From NCBI RefSeq assembly GCF_000721075.1, contig NZ_JOEQ01000077.1, forward strand, positions 1 through 8,297: a DNA stretch of 8,297 nt. Reading direction: 5' to 3'. A model generated the notes under the pieces. The model did no database searches. It had not been told where the DNA came from and saw only the letters and a program-made list of their open reading frames with translations. The stretch comes from Streptosporangium amethystogenes (GTDB lineage: Bacteria > Actinomycetota > Actinomycetes > Streptosporangiales > Streptosporangiaceae). This document shows, in pieces, positions 1-6,497 of this stretch (positions within the stretch are counted from its first letter, which is position 1; each line of letters opens with the position of its first letter). The position numbers and the translations under genes are program-made.

Positions 1-188
1 TCTTCAACGCCCTGGTGATCATCGCGCTGATCCCGCTCGCCCTGCGGGGGGTGCGTTACCGCCCTTCCAGCGCGTCGAAGCTGCTCAGCCGCAACCTCTG
101 CGTCTACGGTCTGGGCGGCATCATCGCGCCCTTCATCGGCATCAAGCTGATAGACCTTCTCATCCACCTCCTTCCGGGGATGTCGTAA
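1..188 (+). CDS. kdpB: KdpB, C-terminal end (partial): K+-transporting P-type ATPase subunit B
   Basis: Only the last 61 codons are present, read in the frame starting at base 3 and ending with TAA at 186-188. The peptide begins [21 protein letters not shown] and continues through a Leu-rich stretch, [26 protein letters not shown]. This is the characteristic last two transmembrane segments of KdpB, with the conserved FNA, IPLAL-G and GI-PF-GIK-ID blocks. KdpB is the catalytic P-type ATPase subunit of the KdpFABC high-affinity potassium pump in the cytoplasmic membrane. The phosphorylation and nucleotide domains lie off the left edge. The stop codon is followed immediately by the kdpC ATG with zero spacing, so the two are translationally coupled. 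Confidence is high because the tail is distinctive and kdpC follows. Confidence 0.93.
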   Translation, partial: FNALVIIALIPLALRGVRYRPSSASKLLSRNLCVYGLGGIIAPFIGIKLIDLLIHLLPGMS

Positions 189-1049
189 ATGAAACACATG
201 CCCATCTGGATGCACAGGTATCTCGCCGCGCTCCGCGCGCTGCTCGTCCTGACCCTGCTCACCGGTGCCCTCTACCCGCTGGTGGTCACCGGCATCGCCC
301 AGGTCGCCTTCCACGACGGGGCCAACGGTTCCCTCGTGGAGAAGGACGGACGGGAGGTGGGCAGCGCGCTCGTCGGCCAGAACTTCACGGACACCGCGGG
401 CAGGCCCGTCGGGAGATACTTCCAGAGTCGGCCGTCCATGGCCGGCGACGGCTACGACATGCTCTCCACCGCCGCGAGCAACCTGGGACCCGAGGACATC
501 GTGGACGTCCTGCCCGTTCCGGGGGCCAGGGGCGGCGAGGGCAGGCGGAGCCTGCTCACCCAGGTCTGCGCCCGCTCCAGGGCCGCCGGGGAGCTGGAGG
601 GCGTCAGCGGTGCCCGGCCGTACTGCACGCCCGACGGCGTCGGTGCCGTGCTGAAGGTCTTCCCGGCGGTCGGCACCCCGACCAGGGCCGTCAGCGTCAA
701 CCAGGCCTGCCCCGCGCCCCCGTTCGTCGCCGAGTACCGTGGTGTCAGGGTCGAGTGCGGTAGACCCGGCGAGAGCTACGCGGCCGGCCGCACCGTTCCG
801 GTCCGCGGCACGACGGTCCGGGCGGTCGTGCCCGCCGACGCGGTCACCGCCAGCGGCTCCGGCCTCGACCCGGACATCTCGGTCGCCTACGCCGAACTCC
901 AGGCGGCTCGCGTGGCCAGGGAACGCGGGGTATCCGTGGAGAGGGTCAGGCAGCTGATCGCGGAGAACACCACGGACCGCTTCCTCGGCTTCATGGGCGA
1001 ACCGGCGGTGAACGTCCTCGCGCTCAACCTGGCGCTCGACAGAGGTTGA
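189..1049 (+). CDS. kdpC: KdpC, K+-transporting ATPase subunit C, extended form with a four-cysteine insert
   Basis: KdpC is the single-span subunit that stabilises the KdpFABC complex and supports ATP binding by KdpB. Here: one N-terminal membrane helix (about residues 13-40), the conserved YFQSRPS-AGDGYD block (78-90), SNLGP (97-101), VPADAVTASGSGLDPDIS (214-231) and the C-terminal LGF-GEP-VNVL-LNLALD (266-284). The usual protein is about 190-200 residues; this one is 286. The excess lies between SNLGP and VPADAV, about residues 102-212. That insert holds all four cysteines of the protein (127, 146, 174, 190) and should face outside the cytoplasm, so disulfides are plausible. ATG at 189 directly follows the kdpB stop, with GGGGA at 176-180 as ribosome site. 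ATG at 198 is a weaker alternative start. The reading frame is intact and composition matches its neighbours, so the insert looks like a real domain rather than an error. The subunit identity is secure; the insert's role is unknown. Confidence 0.95.
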   Translation: MKHMPIWMHRYLAALRALLVLTLLTGALYPLVVTGIAQVAFHDGANGSLVEKDGREVGSALVGQNFTDTAGRPVGRYFQSRPSMAGDGYDMLSTAASNLGPEDIVDVLPVPGARGGEGRRSLLTQVCARSRAAGELEGVSGARPYCTPDGVGAVLKVFPAVGTPTRAVSVNQACPAPPFVAEYRGVRVECGRPGESYAAGRTVPVRGTTVRAVVPADAVTASGSGLDPDISVAYAELQAARVARERGVSVERVRQLIAENTTDRFLGFMGEPAVNVLALNLALDRG

Positions 1050-1055
1050 CCCCCG

Positions 1056-1076
1056 CCCCGGAGCCAGGGACCGGGG
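1056..1076 (+). other. Short GC hairpin in the kdpC-kdpD gap
   Basis: The 49-base gap between kdpC and kdpD contains CCCCGG (1056-1061) and CCGGGG (1071-1076) around a 9-base loop. An overlapping alternative pairs GACCCC (1048-1053) with GGGGTC (1073-1078). It could lower read-through into kdpD relative to the pump genes, or slow mRNA decay. The stem is short and G/C runs are common here, so chance is possible. Confidence 0.25.
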
Positions 1077-1098
1077 TCTCCACACTCAAGGAGATGTG

Positions 1099-3663
1099 AT
1101 GAACGCAAGACGGGGGCGGCTGCGCATCTACCTCGGAGCAGCCCCGGGGGTCGGCAAGACCTACATGATGCTCTCCGAGGGCCACCGCCGCCTCATGAGA
1201 GGCACCGACGTGGTCGTGGGCTTCGTTGAAACCCACGGTCGCCCCCGTACCGCGGAACTGCTCGCCGGCCTGGAGATCGTCCCGCGCAGGAGCATGGACC
1301 ACCGCGGGTGCACGTTCACCGAGCTCGACGTGGACGCCGTCATCGCCAGGAGGCCCAAGGTCGCGCTGATCGACGAGCTGGCCCACACCAACGTGCCCGG
1401 CTCGCGCAACAGCAAGCGCTGGCAGGACATCGAGGAGATCCTCGACGCGGGCATCGACGTCATCTCCACGGTCAACATCCAGCATCTGGAGTCGCTCAAC
1501 GACGTGGTCGAGGAGATCACCGGGGTGGCCCAGCGCGAGACGATGCCCGACGAGGTGGTGCGCCGAGCCGATCAGGTGGAGCTGGTGGACATGGCTCCGG
1601 AGGCACTGCGCCGCCGGATGGCGCACGGCAACGTCTACACGCCGGAGAAGGTCGACGCGGCGCTGTCGAACTACTTCAGGGTCGGCAACCTGACCGCGCT
1701 GCGCGAGCTGGCCCTGCTGTGGGTCGCGGGAAAGGTCGACGAGCAGCTCGACCGCTACCGCGCCGAGCACGGCATCTCCGGCACCTGGGAGGCGCGGGAG
1801 CGCGTCGTGGTCGCGCTGACCGGCGGCCCGGAAGGCGACACGCTGGTGCGCCGGGCCGCCCGGGTCGCGGCCAGGAGCAAGGGAGCCGACCTGCTGGCCG
1901 TGCACGTCACGCGTGCCGACGCGCTGGCCGGAGTGGATCCGGCGAGCATGGTCCGCCAGCGCACGCTGGTGGAGGACCTGGGCGGCACCTACCACCAGGT
2001 CGTCGGCGACGACATCCCGCGCGCACTGCTCGACTTCGCGCGCGGCGTCAACGCCACCCAGCTGGTGCTGGGGGCGTCCCGGCGCGGCAGGTTCGCCCAG
2101 ATCCTCTCCCGGGGGGTCGGGGTGACCACGATCGCGCAGTCGGGGTCCATAGACGTTCACATGGTCACCCACGAGGAGGTGAAGAAAGGGCGTGACCGAG
2201 CCCCGTCGCGGGCCGCGCTGACCCGCCCCAGGCGGGTGACCGGCTGGGTTCTCGCGGTGCTCGGGCTGCCGGTCCTGGCGCTGGGACTGCACCTGCTCCG
2301 GGAGGGGGTGAACCTGCCGAGCGACATACTGCTCTTCCTGCTCACGGTGATCGTGGTCGCCCTGGTGGGCGGCATGTGGCCGGCCGTCACCGCGGCCGTG
2401 TTCGGCTTCCTGCTGCTCAACTACTTCTTCACCGAGCCGCTCGCCGGCTTCACCATCGCGGACCCGGAGAATCTGTTCGCGCTGAGCGTCTACGTGCTGG
2501 TGGCCGTCATGGTGAGCGCCGTCGTCGACCTCGCCGCCCGCAGGACCAGGGAGGCGGCCCGCGCCCGTGCCGACGCGGAGATCCTCTCCACTCTGGCGGG
2601 ACACGTGCTCCGCGGTGAGCACGTGCTCGCCTCGCTGCTCGCCCGGCTGAGGGAGACCTTCGGCCTGTCCTCGGTCACCCTGCTGGAACGCACCGGAGAA
2701 CCGGTGCCCGAGGACCAGGCCGACCCCGAGGCGTGGCGGATCGTCGCCGCCGCCGGTGTCGACGTGCCCTGCACCTCGCCCGGCGCCGCGGACACCGACG
2801 TGGTCATCGACGAGCGGCTCGTCCTCGCCGTACGGGGCAGGCTGCTTGAGGCCTCCGACCGGCGGGTGCTGGAGGCTTTCGCCGCCGAGGCGGCTGTGGC
2901 CCTGCGGCAGGACCGGCTGGAGGAGGAGGCGGAGCAGGTCAGGCCGCTGGCCGAGGCCGACAGGATGCGCACCGCGCTGCTCGCCGCGGTCAGCCACGAT
3001 CTGCGCACCCCGCTCGCCTCGGCCAGGGCGGCCGTGGAGGGGCTGCGGGCCACCGACGTCGACTGGTCGCCCGAGGACAGGGCGGAGTTGCTCGCCACCG
3101 CCGACGAGTCCCTGGTCAAGCTGGACCGCCTGGTCGCCAACCTGCTCGACATGAGCCGGTTGCAGGCGGGGGTGCTCGGGGTGACGCTGGAGGCGACCGC
3201 GCTGGAGGAGGTCGTGCCGCGCGCCGTCGGCGATCTCGGCGAGCTGTCCCGGCGGATCGAGGGTGACGTCTCCGCCGAACTGCCCGAGGTCGTCGCCGAC
3301 CAGGTGCTGCTGGAACGCATCCTGGTCAACCTCATGTCGAACGCCGTCCGCTACAGCCCCGAGGGCATGAAGGTCCTCGTCACGGCCAGCAGGCACGGCG
3401 ACCAGGTGGAGATCCGGGTCGTCGACCGCGGCACGGGCATACCGCCGGAGGCCTACGACCGGGTCTTCATGCCCTTCCAGCGGCTCGGCGACCGCGACAA
3501 CCACACCGGTGTCGGCCTGGGCCTCGCGCTCTCCCGGGGACTCGCCGAGGCGATGGGCGGCACGCTGCTGCCTGATGAGACGCCCGGGGGCGGTCTCACC
3601 ATGGTCCTGACACTTCCCGTCTTCCCGGACTCACGGGCACACCTCGCCGAGGAGGGCCCGTGA
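1099..3663 (+). CDS. kdpD: KdpD, osmosensitive K+ sensor histidine kinase
   Basis: This membrane sensor kinase responds to K+ limitation and osmotic stress and normally phosphorylates KdpE to activate kdp transcription. The 854-residue protein has the full KdpD layout. An N-terminal KdpD domain carries a Walker A loop GAAPGVGKT (13-21) and a Walker B-like LIDELAHTN (90-98). A universal-stress-like domain spans about 234-357. Four membrane helices lie at about 381-400, 408-427, 428-444 and 457-478. A GAF-like region follows (about 495-605). The transmitter has H-box VSHDLRTPLA with phospho-acceptor His633, N-box around NLMSNAVRY (744-752, Asn748), G1 DRGTG (776-780), F-box FMPFQRL (790-796) and G2 GVGLGLALS (804-812). 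All catalytic motifs are intact. ATG at 1099 is chosen because AAGGAG (1088-1093) lies 5 bases upstream; the GTG at 1096 would be only 2 bases away. No response-regulator gene follows. The gap after kdpC is 49 bases, so co-transcription with kdpABC is likely. Confidence 0.97.
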   Translation: MNARRGRLRIYLGAAPGVGKTYMMLSEGHRRLMRGTDVVVGFVETHGRPRTAELLAGLEIVPRRSMDHRGCTFTELDVDAVIARRPKVALIDELAHTNVPGSRNSKRWQDIEEILDAGIDVISTVNIQHLESLNDVVEEITGVAQRETMPDEVVRRADQVELVDMAPEALRRRMAHGNVYTPEKVDAALSNYFRVGNLTALRELALLWVAGKVDEQLDRYRAEHGISGTWEARERVVVALTGGPEGDTLVRRAARVAARSKGADLLAVHVTRADALAGVDPASMVRQRTLVEDLGGTYHQVVGDDIPRALLDFARGVNATQLVLGASRRGRFAQILSRGVGVTTIAQSGSIDVHMVTHEEVKKGRDRAPSRAALTRPRRVTGWVLAVLGLPVLALGLHLLREGVNLPSDILLFLLTVIVVALVGGMWPAVTAAVFGFLLLNYFFTEPLAGFTIADPENLFALSVYVLVAVMVSAVVDLAARRTREAARARADAEILSTLAGHVLRGEHVLASLLARLRETFGLSSVTLLERTGEPVPEDQADPEAWRIVAAAGVDVPCTSPGAADTDVVIDERLVLAVRGRLLEASDRRVLEAFAAEAAVALRQDRLEEEAEQVRPLAEADRMRTALLAAVSHDLRTPLASARAAVEGLRATDVDWSPEDRAELLATADESLVKLDRLVANLLDMSRLQAGVLGVTLEATALEEVVPRAVGDLGELSRRIEGDVSAELPEVVADQVLLERILVNLMSNAVRYSPEGMKVLVTASRHGDQVEIRVVDRGTGIPPEAYDRVFMPFQRLGDRDNHTGVGLGLALSRGLAEAMGGTLLPDETPGGGLTMVLTLPVFPDSRAHLAEEGP

Positions 3664-3670
3664 GTCCGCG

Positions 3671-3718
3671 TCCCGGCCGCCGAGGGCCGACCACCCGGGT
3701 CGGCCCGCGCGGCCGGGA
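3671..3718. terminator. Nested bidirectional terminator between convergent kdpD and antiporter genes
   Basis: An inner perfect 9-bp stem pairs 3684-3692 (GGGCCGACC) with 3698-3706 (GGTCGGCCC) around a 5-base loop. An outer 8-bp stem pairs 3671-3678 (TCCCGGCC) with 3711-3718 (GGCCGGGA), separated from the inner one by 5- and 4-base internal loops. It fills almost the whole 65-base gap between the two stop codons and has no T-tract on either side, as is common in high-GC actinomycetes. It should work in both directions. Confidence 0.75.
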
Positions 3719-3728
3719 GGGCGTTCTG

Positions 3729-5075
3729 CTACACCGGGTCGGCGCTGTTCGTCTGGGGCTGTTTCGACCAGGCGAGCTGCTCGTTCTTGCGCATCTCCTC
3801 CTCGGTGGTCTGCTCCACCCGGGCCATAGCCCAGCGCAGGATCGGCGGTGCCATGAGCGAGGTCACGATCGCCACCAGCACCACGATCGTGTAGACCTCG
3901 ACGCTGAGGATGCCCAGCCGCAGGCCCACCATGGCCACGACCACCTCGATGACACCCCGCGCGTTGAGCCCGGCGCCCAGGGCCAGGGCCTCCCACCGGT
4001 TGAGCCTGCTGGCGCGCGCTCCGGCATAGGCCCCGGCGAACTTGCCGACGATCGCCACGGTCAGGATGGCGAGCCCGGAGAGCAGCACCATCGGGTCGGC
4101 CAGGGACGTCAGGTCCATGCGCAACCCGGCGGTGGCGAAGAAGATCGGCGCGAAGCCGGAGAGCACCACGGTGCGCAGCGGGGCGAGCCTCGCCGGTTCG
4201 ACGCCGCCCGCGGTGCCGATCAGCATGCCGCAGACGAAGGCGCCGAAGACCGCCTCCAGGCCCATCGCGTGCGTGGCGGCCGAGGCGAGCAGGATCAGCA
4301 CGGCCGCGGTCGCGACGGACGAGCCGGAGTCCGCGTCCCGGGAGGTGAGCCGGAACGAGTGCCGCACTAGCGGGCGGCCCAGGGTGAGCGCGAAGACCAC
4401 GACCGCCAGCAGGCAGGCCAGCGAGACCAGCACGCTCCCCGCGCGCAGGCCGGTGGTGGCCATGGCCGACACGATCGACAGCATGAACCAGCCGAACGCG
4501 TCGTCGATCATGCCCGCGGTGAGCGTGAGCTGCCCGATGTTGCGGTGCAGCAGCCCCATGTCCATCAGGGTCTTGGCGATGACCGGGATGGCGCTGACGC
4601 ACATCGCGACGCCGAGGAAGAGCGCGAAGACCAGCGGCTCGGTTCCGGTGGGGATGAGCGTGGCCGGGAGCAGGAATCCGGCGCCGATGCCGAACGCGAG
4701 CGGCACCAGCAACCCGCCGATGCTGACTCCGGCCGCCGTGGCGCCCCTGCGCCGGACCATCCCCATGTCCATGTGGATGCCGGTGATGCCGACGAGCAGC
4801 AGCACGCCGATCTGCCCGACTGCGTCGAGCAGGTGGAACTGGGCGTTGTCCTGCGGGAACAGCCAGGTGGACAGGCCAGGTGCGACATGGGCGAGGAAGG
4901 ACGGCCCCAGGACCACCCCGACGAACAGTTCACCGACGACGGCGGGCATGCCGAGTCGCCCGGCCAGGCGGCCGAAGGTGAGGGCGAGCAGCAGGAGCAG
5001 CCCTACCTGCAGTAAGAAGACGAGTAGTTGATGTGCGGCGATCGGCGCCACCGGCGCTGCGAGTGTGACGAGCAC
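3729..5075 (-). CDS. CPA2-family monovalent cation:proton antiporter (no RCK domain)
   Basis: An integral membrane antiporter, exchanging protons for K+ or Na+. The 448-residue protein is almost entirely hydrophobic, with about 12-13 helices. Family marks are the GRLGMPAVVGELFVGVVLGPSFL block near the N-terminus (about residues 39-61), an ion-site Asp-Asp pair in GMIDDAFGW (Asp191-Asp192), and a lysine-bearing helix VGKFAGAYAGAR (Lys345) followed by GLNARG (about 370-375). The DD pair is typical of electrogenic Na+/H+-type members such as NapA, whereas Kef-type channels differ here. There is no C-terminal TrkA-N/RCK domain; the tail is a short charged segment with TEEEMRKNE. An in-frame TTG at 5162 would add 29 non-hydrophobic residues. 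GTG at 5075 is preferred because GGAGGGG lies 6 bases ahead and translation then begins just before the first helix. It converges on kdpD. The transported ion cannot be read from the sequence; K+ or Na+ efflux beside Kdp is an inference. Confidence 0.92.
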   Translation of the reverse strand: MLVTLAAPVAPIAAHQLLVFLLQVGLLLLLALTFGRLAGRLGMPAVVGELFVGVVLGPSFLAHVAPGLSTWLFPQDNAQFHLLDAVGQIGVLLLVGITGIHMDMGMVRRRGATAAGVSIGGLLVPLAFGIGAGFLLPATLIPTGTEPLVFALFLGVAMCVSAIPVIAKTLMDMGLLHRNIGQLTLTAGMIDDAFGWFMLSIVSAMATTGLRAGSVLVSLACLLAVVVFALTLGRPLVRHSFRLTSRDADSGSSVATAAVLILLASAATHAMGLEAVFGAFVCGMLIGTAGGVEPARLAPLRTVVLSGFAPIFFATAGLRMDLTSLADPMVLLSGLAILTVAIVGKFAGAYAGARASRLNRWEALALGAGLNARGVIEVVVAMVGLRLGILSVEVYTIVVLVAIVTSLMAPPILRWAMARVEQTTEEEMRKNEQLAWSKQPQTNSADPV

Positions 5076-5081
5076 GACAGA

Positions 5082-5088
5082 CCCCTCC
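5082..5088 (-). promoter_or_regulatory. Ribosome binding site fixing the antiporter start
   Basis: On the minus strand GGAGGGG ends 6 bases before the GTG at 5075. No comparable site precedes the in-frame TTG at 5162, so this site decides the start. Confidence 0.75.
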
Positions 5089-5191
5089 GGTTTCCAAGGT
5101 GCCGCCCCCTCTCCCCAGTCAGGACGGCACGGTGTAGAGCCTGACAAAGCAAAGATCGGCAATCAACCCTTGAAGAGCGGCCAAAATATTC

Positions 5192-5231
5192 GGCGGTACC
5201 TATATCGCATTTTTTTGTGCGAGGTATCGCC
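5192..5231. repeat. Long imperfect inverted repeat with T-rich loop, upstream of the antiporter
   Basis: Outer arms GGCGGTACC (5192-5200) and GGTATCGCC (5223-5231) pair over 9 positions with one G-T wobble. Inner arms TCGCA (5205-5209) and TGCGA (5218-5222) pair perfectly around the loop TTTTTTTG. TATA at 5201-5204 bulges out. It sits in an AT-rich island about 120-155 bases upstream of the antiporter start, in the path of its likely leader transcript. It could be an operator, an RNA leader structure or a cruciform. No known riboswitch class was recognised. Confidence 0.5.
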
Positions 5232-5241
5232 TGATTAATCA
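5232..5241. repeat. Perfect 10-bp palindrome TGATTAATCA
   Basis: TGATTAATCA is its own reverse complement and abuts the inverted repeat at 5192-5231. Nine of its bases (GATTAATCA) recur at 5906-5914 in the rrf2/ykvA promoter region. An AT-rich 9-mer recurring in intergenic DNA of a GC-rich window is suggestive of a protein site, but two copies do not prove it. Confidence 0.35.
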
Positions 5242-5246
5242 CGCTT

Positions 5247-5270
5247 CACCTGCCGGTTCCGGCGAAGGTG
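5247..5270 (-). terminator. Candidate terminator downstream of the DUF1232 gene
   Basis: CACCT (5247-5251) pairs with AGGTG (5266-5270) and GCCGG (5252-5256) with CCGGC (5259-5263), with a 2-base bulge (GA, 5264-5265). It lies 58 bases past the stop of the minus-strand gene ending at 5328, and before the antiporter leader. There is no T-tract, so the function is inferred from position and stem. Confidence 0.4.
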
Positions 5271-5327
5271 TGGTATGGCTCGGCCGCCTTGGGCGGATCA
5301 GGGCCTGCTGAGGAGGTCGGGACCGGG

Positions 5328-5774
5328 TCAGGGGTGGTGTTCCGTCTCCGGGCCCCGGGCATCGGGTTCCGCGGGGATGCGGGCCAGCCGCCGTACGACT
5401 CGCAGGCCCTCGGCGGTGCCCGGCCAGTGCCGGGTGACGGCCTCCTCGCCCGCGCGCCTGGTCACCGAGCGCAGGACGAGGGCGACGATGATCGCGTCGT
5501 CGGCGTAGCCGAGGACGGGGACGAAGTCGGGGACCAGGTCGATGGGCATGGCGAGATAGCCGAGGAGCAGCCACAGCCTGATGCGGACGCCGCGCGGCAG
5601 GGAGCCGTCCCTGGCCAAGCGGGGGATGAGCCGAAGCAGGTCGGGGAGCAGCCGCAGCGCCTCGCCGAGCGCGTTGCCGCGAGGACGCGCGACCGCTAGG
5701 GCGGCGACGAGAGCCAGCCACAGCAGGACCAGCCCGGCCAGCGCGCCGAGCAGGGAGGTGATCCAGGTGTTCAC
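5328..5774 (-). CDS. DUF1232 (YkvA-like) small membrane protein
   Basis: The product is 148 residues. Residues about 5-29 form one hydrophobic helix. A second hydrophobic region carries the DUF1232 signature LGYLAMPIDLVPDFVPVLGYADDAIIVALVLR (about 71-102), with the family's P-I-D-L-x-P-D-F-x-P-x-L-G-x-x-D-D spacing intact. A positively charged segment with RHWPGTAEGLRVVRRLAR follows, then a short polar tail. The family's biochemical function is not established; members are small membrane-associated proteins. GTG at 5774 is chosen because GGAGGAG (5781-5787 on the minus strand) ends 6 bases ahead and the hydrophobic helix then starts at once. The same frame stays open to 5948, but that extension is Pro/Arg-rich and unlike the family. 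The gene is divergent from rrf2 and shares its promoter region. The overlapping minus-strand frame 5239-5829 is an Arg/Pro-rich shadow. Confidence 0.85.
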   Translation of the reverse strand: MNTWITSLLGALAGLVLLWLALVAALAVARPRGNALGEALRLLPDLLRLIPRLARDGSLPRGVRIRLWLLLGYLAMPIDLVPDFVPVLGYADDAIIVALVLRSVTRRAGEEAVTRHWPGTAEGLRVVRRLARIPAEPDARGPETEHHP

Positions 5775-5780
5775 CGTCGG

Positions 5781-5787
5781 CTCCTCC
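5781..5787 (-). promoter_or_regulatory. Ribosome binding site fixing the DUF1232 gene start
   Basis: On the minus strand GGAGGAG ends 6 bases before the GTG at 5774. This supports the short 148-residue product over the longer open frame. Confidence 0.75.
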
Positions 5788-5799
5788 GCGTGGGGTGGT

Positions 5800-5818
5800 C
5801 CCCGCTTTTCCGGCGGGG
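5800..5818 (-). other. Hairpin in the leader of the DUF1232 gene
   Basis: CCCCGC (5800-5805) and GCGGGG (5813-5818) form a 6-bp stem with a 7-base loop (TTTTCCG). It sits 12 bases upstream of the ribosome site in the likely minus-strand 5' leader. It could modulate translation or mRNA stability, or be a chance G/C pairing. Confidence 0.25.
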
Positions 5819-5869
5819 GAGTACGGCACCTCGGGGGCGGATCGCCTGGGGCGCCGGGGTGTCTTACAG

Positions 5870-5921
5870 TTGAGAATAATTCACAGTTAACCTGTAGAGA
5901 TAGTAGATTAATCAGCGTCAA
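5870..5921. promoter_or_regulatory. Candidate divergent overlapping promoters for rrf2 (+) and the DUF1232 gene (-)
   Basis: On the plus strand TTGAGA (5870-5875) is followed after 17 bases by TGTAGA (5893-5898). On the minus strand TTGACG (5921-5916) is followed after 17 bases by the complement TCTACA (5898-5893). Both -35 boxes match the TTGACA consensus at five of six positions and would share one -10 hexamer. That hexamer is weak (three of six matches), so the assignment is tentative. The region is AT-rich against its surroundings. Confidence 0.35.
5891..5906. promoter_or_regulatory. Candidate Rrf2 operator, site 1
   Basis: CCTGTAGAGATAGTAG matches site 2 (6506-6521) at 12 of 16 positions, with the CCT and ATAGTAG blocks at identical spacing. 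It covers the proposed shared -10 region 60 bases ahead of the Rrf2 start, where an autorepressor would bind. An overlapping 13-bp near-palindrome, ACAGTTAACCTGT (5883-5895), has one mismatched pair. Binding by the adjacent Rrf2 protein is an inference. Confidence 0.5.
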
Positions 5922-5965
5922 CCCACATGAGGCCATCTGGAGACGCACTGTCGGGGGGCTGTCTG

Positions 5966-6394
5966 ATGCACGTCACGGCGCGGAGCGACTACGCCCTGAG
6001 GGCGATGCTGGTCATCGCGTTGAGCGACCCCGCCCCCGTCAAGTCGGAGACGATGGCCCAGACGCAGGGGATCCCGGCGAGTTTCCTGCGTGGCATTCTG
6101 ACCGACCTGCGCCGTGCCGACCTCGTCTTCGCCCAGCGGGGCCACGAGGGCGGCTTCACGCTCACCAGGCCGCCGGTGGACATCTCGGTCGGAGACGTCC
6201 TGCGTGCCGTCGGTGGCGAGCTGACCTCGGTGCGGGGTCTGCCGACCGGGGACGTGGCCTACTTCGGAGAGGCGGTACGACTGCGCGCGGTGTGGCTGAA
6301 CATCGAGATCTCGATAAACGCCATCGTCGACACCGTCAGCCTGGCCGCGCTCCTGTCGCCGGTGGCCGAGAACGGCAGGCGGCGCGGAGCCTGA
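5966..6394 (+). CDS. Rrf2-family transcriptional regulator, cysteine-free
   Basis: A dimeric winged-helix DNA-binding regulator of the IscR/NsrR/CymR family, 142 residues. The N-terminus MHVTARSDYALRAMLVIAL, the helix-turn-helix region (about 27-52, including ASFLRGILTDLRRADLV) and the wing RGHEGGFTLTRPP (58-70) fit the family well. VDISVGDVLRAVGG (71-84) begins the dimerisation part. The protein has no cysteine at all, so the three-Cys iron-sulfur site of IscR and NsrR is absent. It is closer in that respect to CymR-type members that act without a cluster, but the signal cannot be read. The ATG at 5966 is preferred over an upstream in-frame ATG at 5927. It gives the canonical N-terminus and has a G-run (5953-5958) 7 bases ahead. 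It lies upstream of a TSUP permease on the same strand, with a shared candidate operator at both genes. Confidence 0.93.
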   Translation: MHVTARSDYALRAMLVIALSDPAPVKSETMAQTQGIPASFLRGILTDLRRADLVFAQRGHEGGFTLTRPPVDISVGDVLRAVGGELTSVRGLPTGDVAYFGEAVRLRAVWLNIEISINAIVDTVSLAALLSPVAENGRRRGA

Positions 6395-6396
6395 CA

Positions 6397-6460
6397 GCGG
6401 GTGTCGATCGGCCTGACGGTCTTTGTGAGACGAAGATGTCCACGAACTGAGACACCCTGC
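6397..6460 (+). terminator. Candidate structured 3' region after rrf2
   Basis: GGGTGTC (6399-6405) pairs perfectly with GACACCC (6451-6457), and two more pairs (GC/GC) form if one T bulges. The 45-base interior can form a small GTCT/AGAC hairpin. It begins a few bases after the Rrf2 stop. It may end or attenuate the rrf2 transcript before the permease gene, but the loop is long and the call is weak. Confidence 0.3.
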
Positions 6461-6497
6461 TTGAAACGTGACTTGACGTCGCCCTGAAGTTCAATAA

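Noticed and set aside
1798..2169. c-di-AMP-binding variant of the KdpD universal-stress domain
   Set aside because: The region starts VVVALTGGPEGDTLVRRAARVA and I do not see the S-x-S style motif described for c-di-AMP-binding KdpD, so I do not claim ligand binding.
1024..3504. Very long open frame (826 codons) on the minus strand opposite kdpD
   Set aside because: It is rich in Arg, Gly, His, Gln and Asp with no recognisable domain, and it mirrors kdpD, whose motifs are complete. Long antisense frames are typical opposite high-GC genes.
3660..4370. Plus-strand open frame starting at the kdpD stop, in the place expected for kdpE
   Set aside because: The translation is His/Gln/Arg/Gly-rich, lacks receiver-domain motifs and lies opposite the clear antiporter gene.
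4042..5031. Plus-strand open frame of 329 codons opposite the antiporter
   Set aside because: Ser/Pro/Arg/Ala-rich with no domain; it is the reverse shadow of the membrane protein.
5076..5162. TTG start that would extend the antiporter by 29 residues
   Set aside because: The extension is polar and there is no ribosome site ahead of it, while GTG at 5075 has GGAGGGG at 6 bases.
5239..5829. Minus-strand open frame overlapping the DUF1232 gene in another frame
   Set aside because: Dominated by Arg, Pro and Ala; the other frame carries the DUF1232 signature and the ribosome site.
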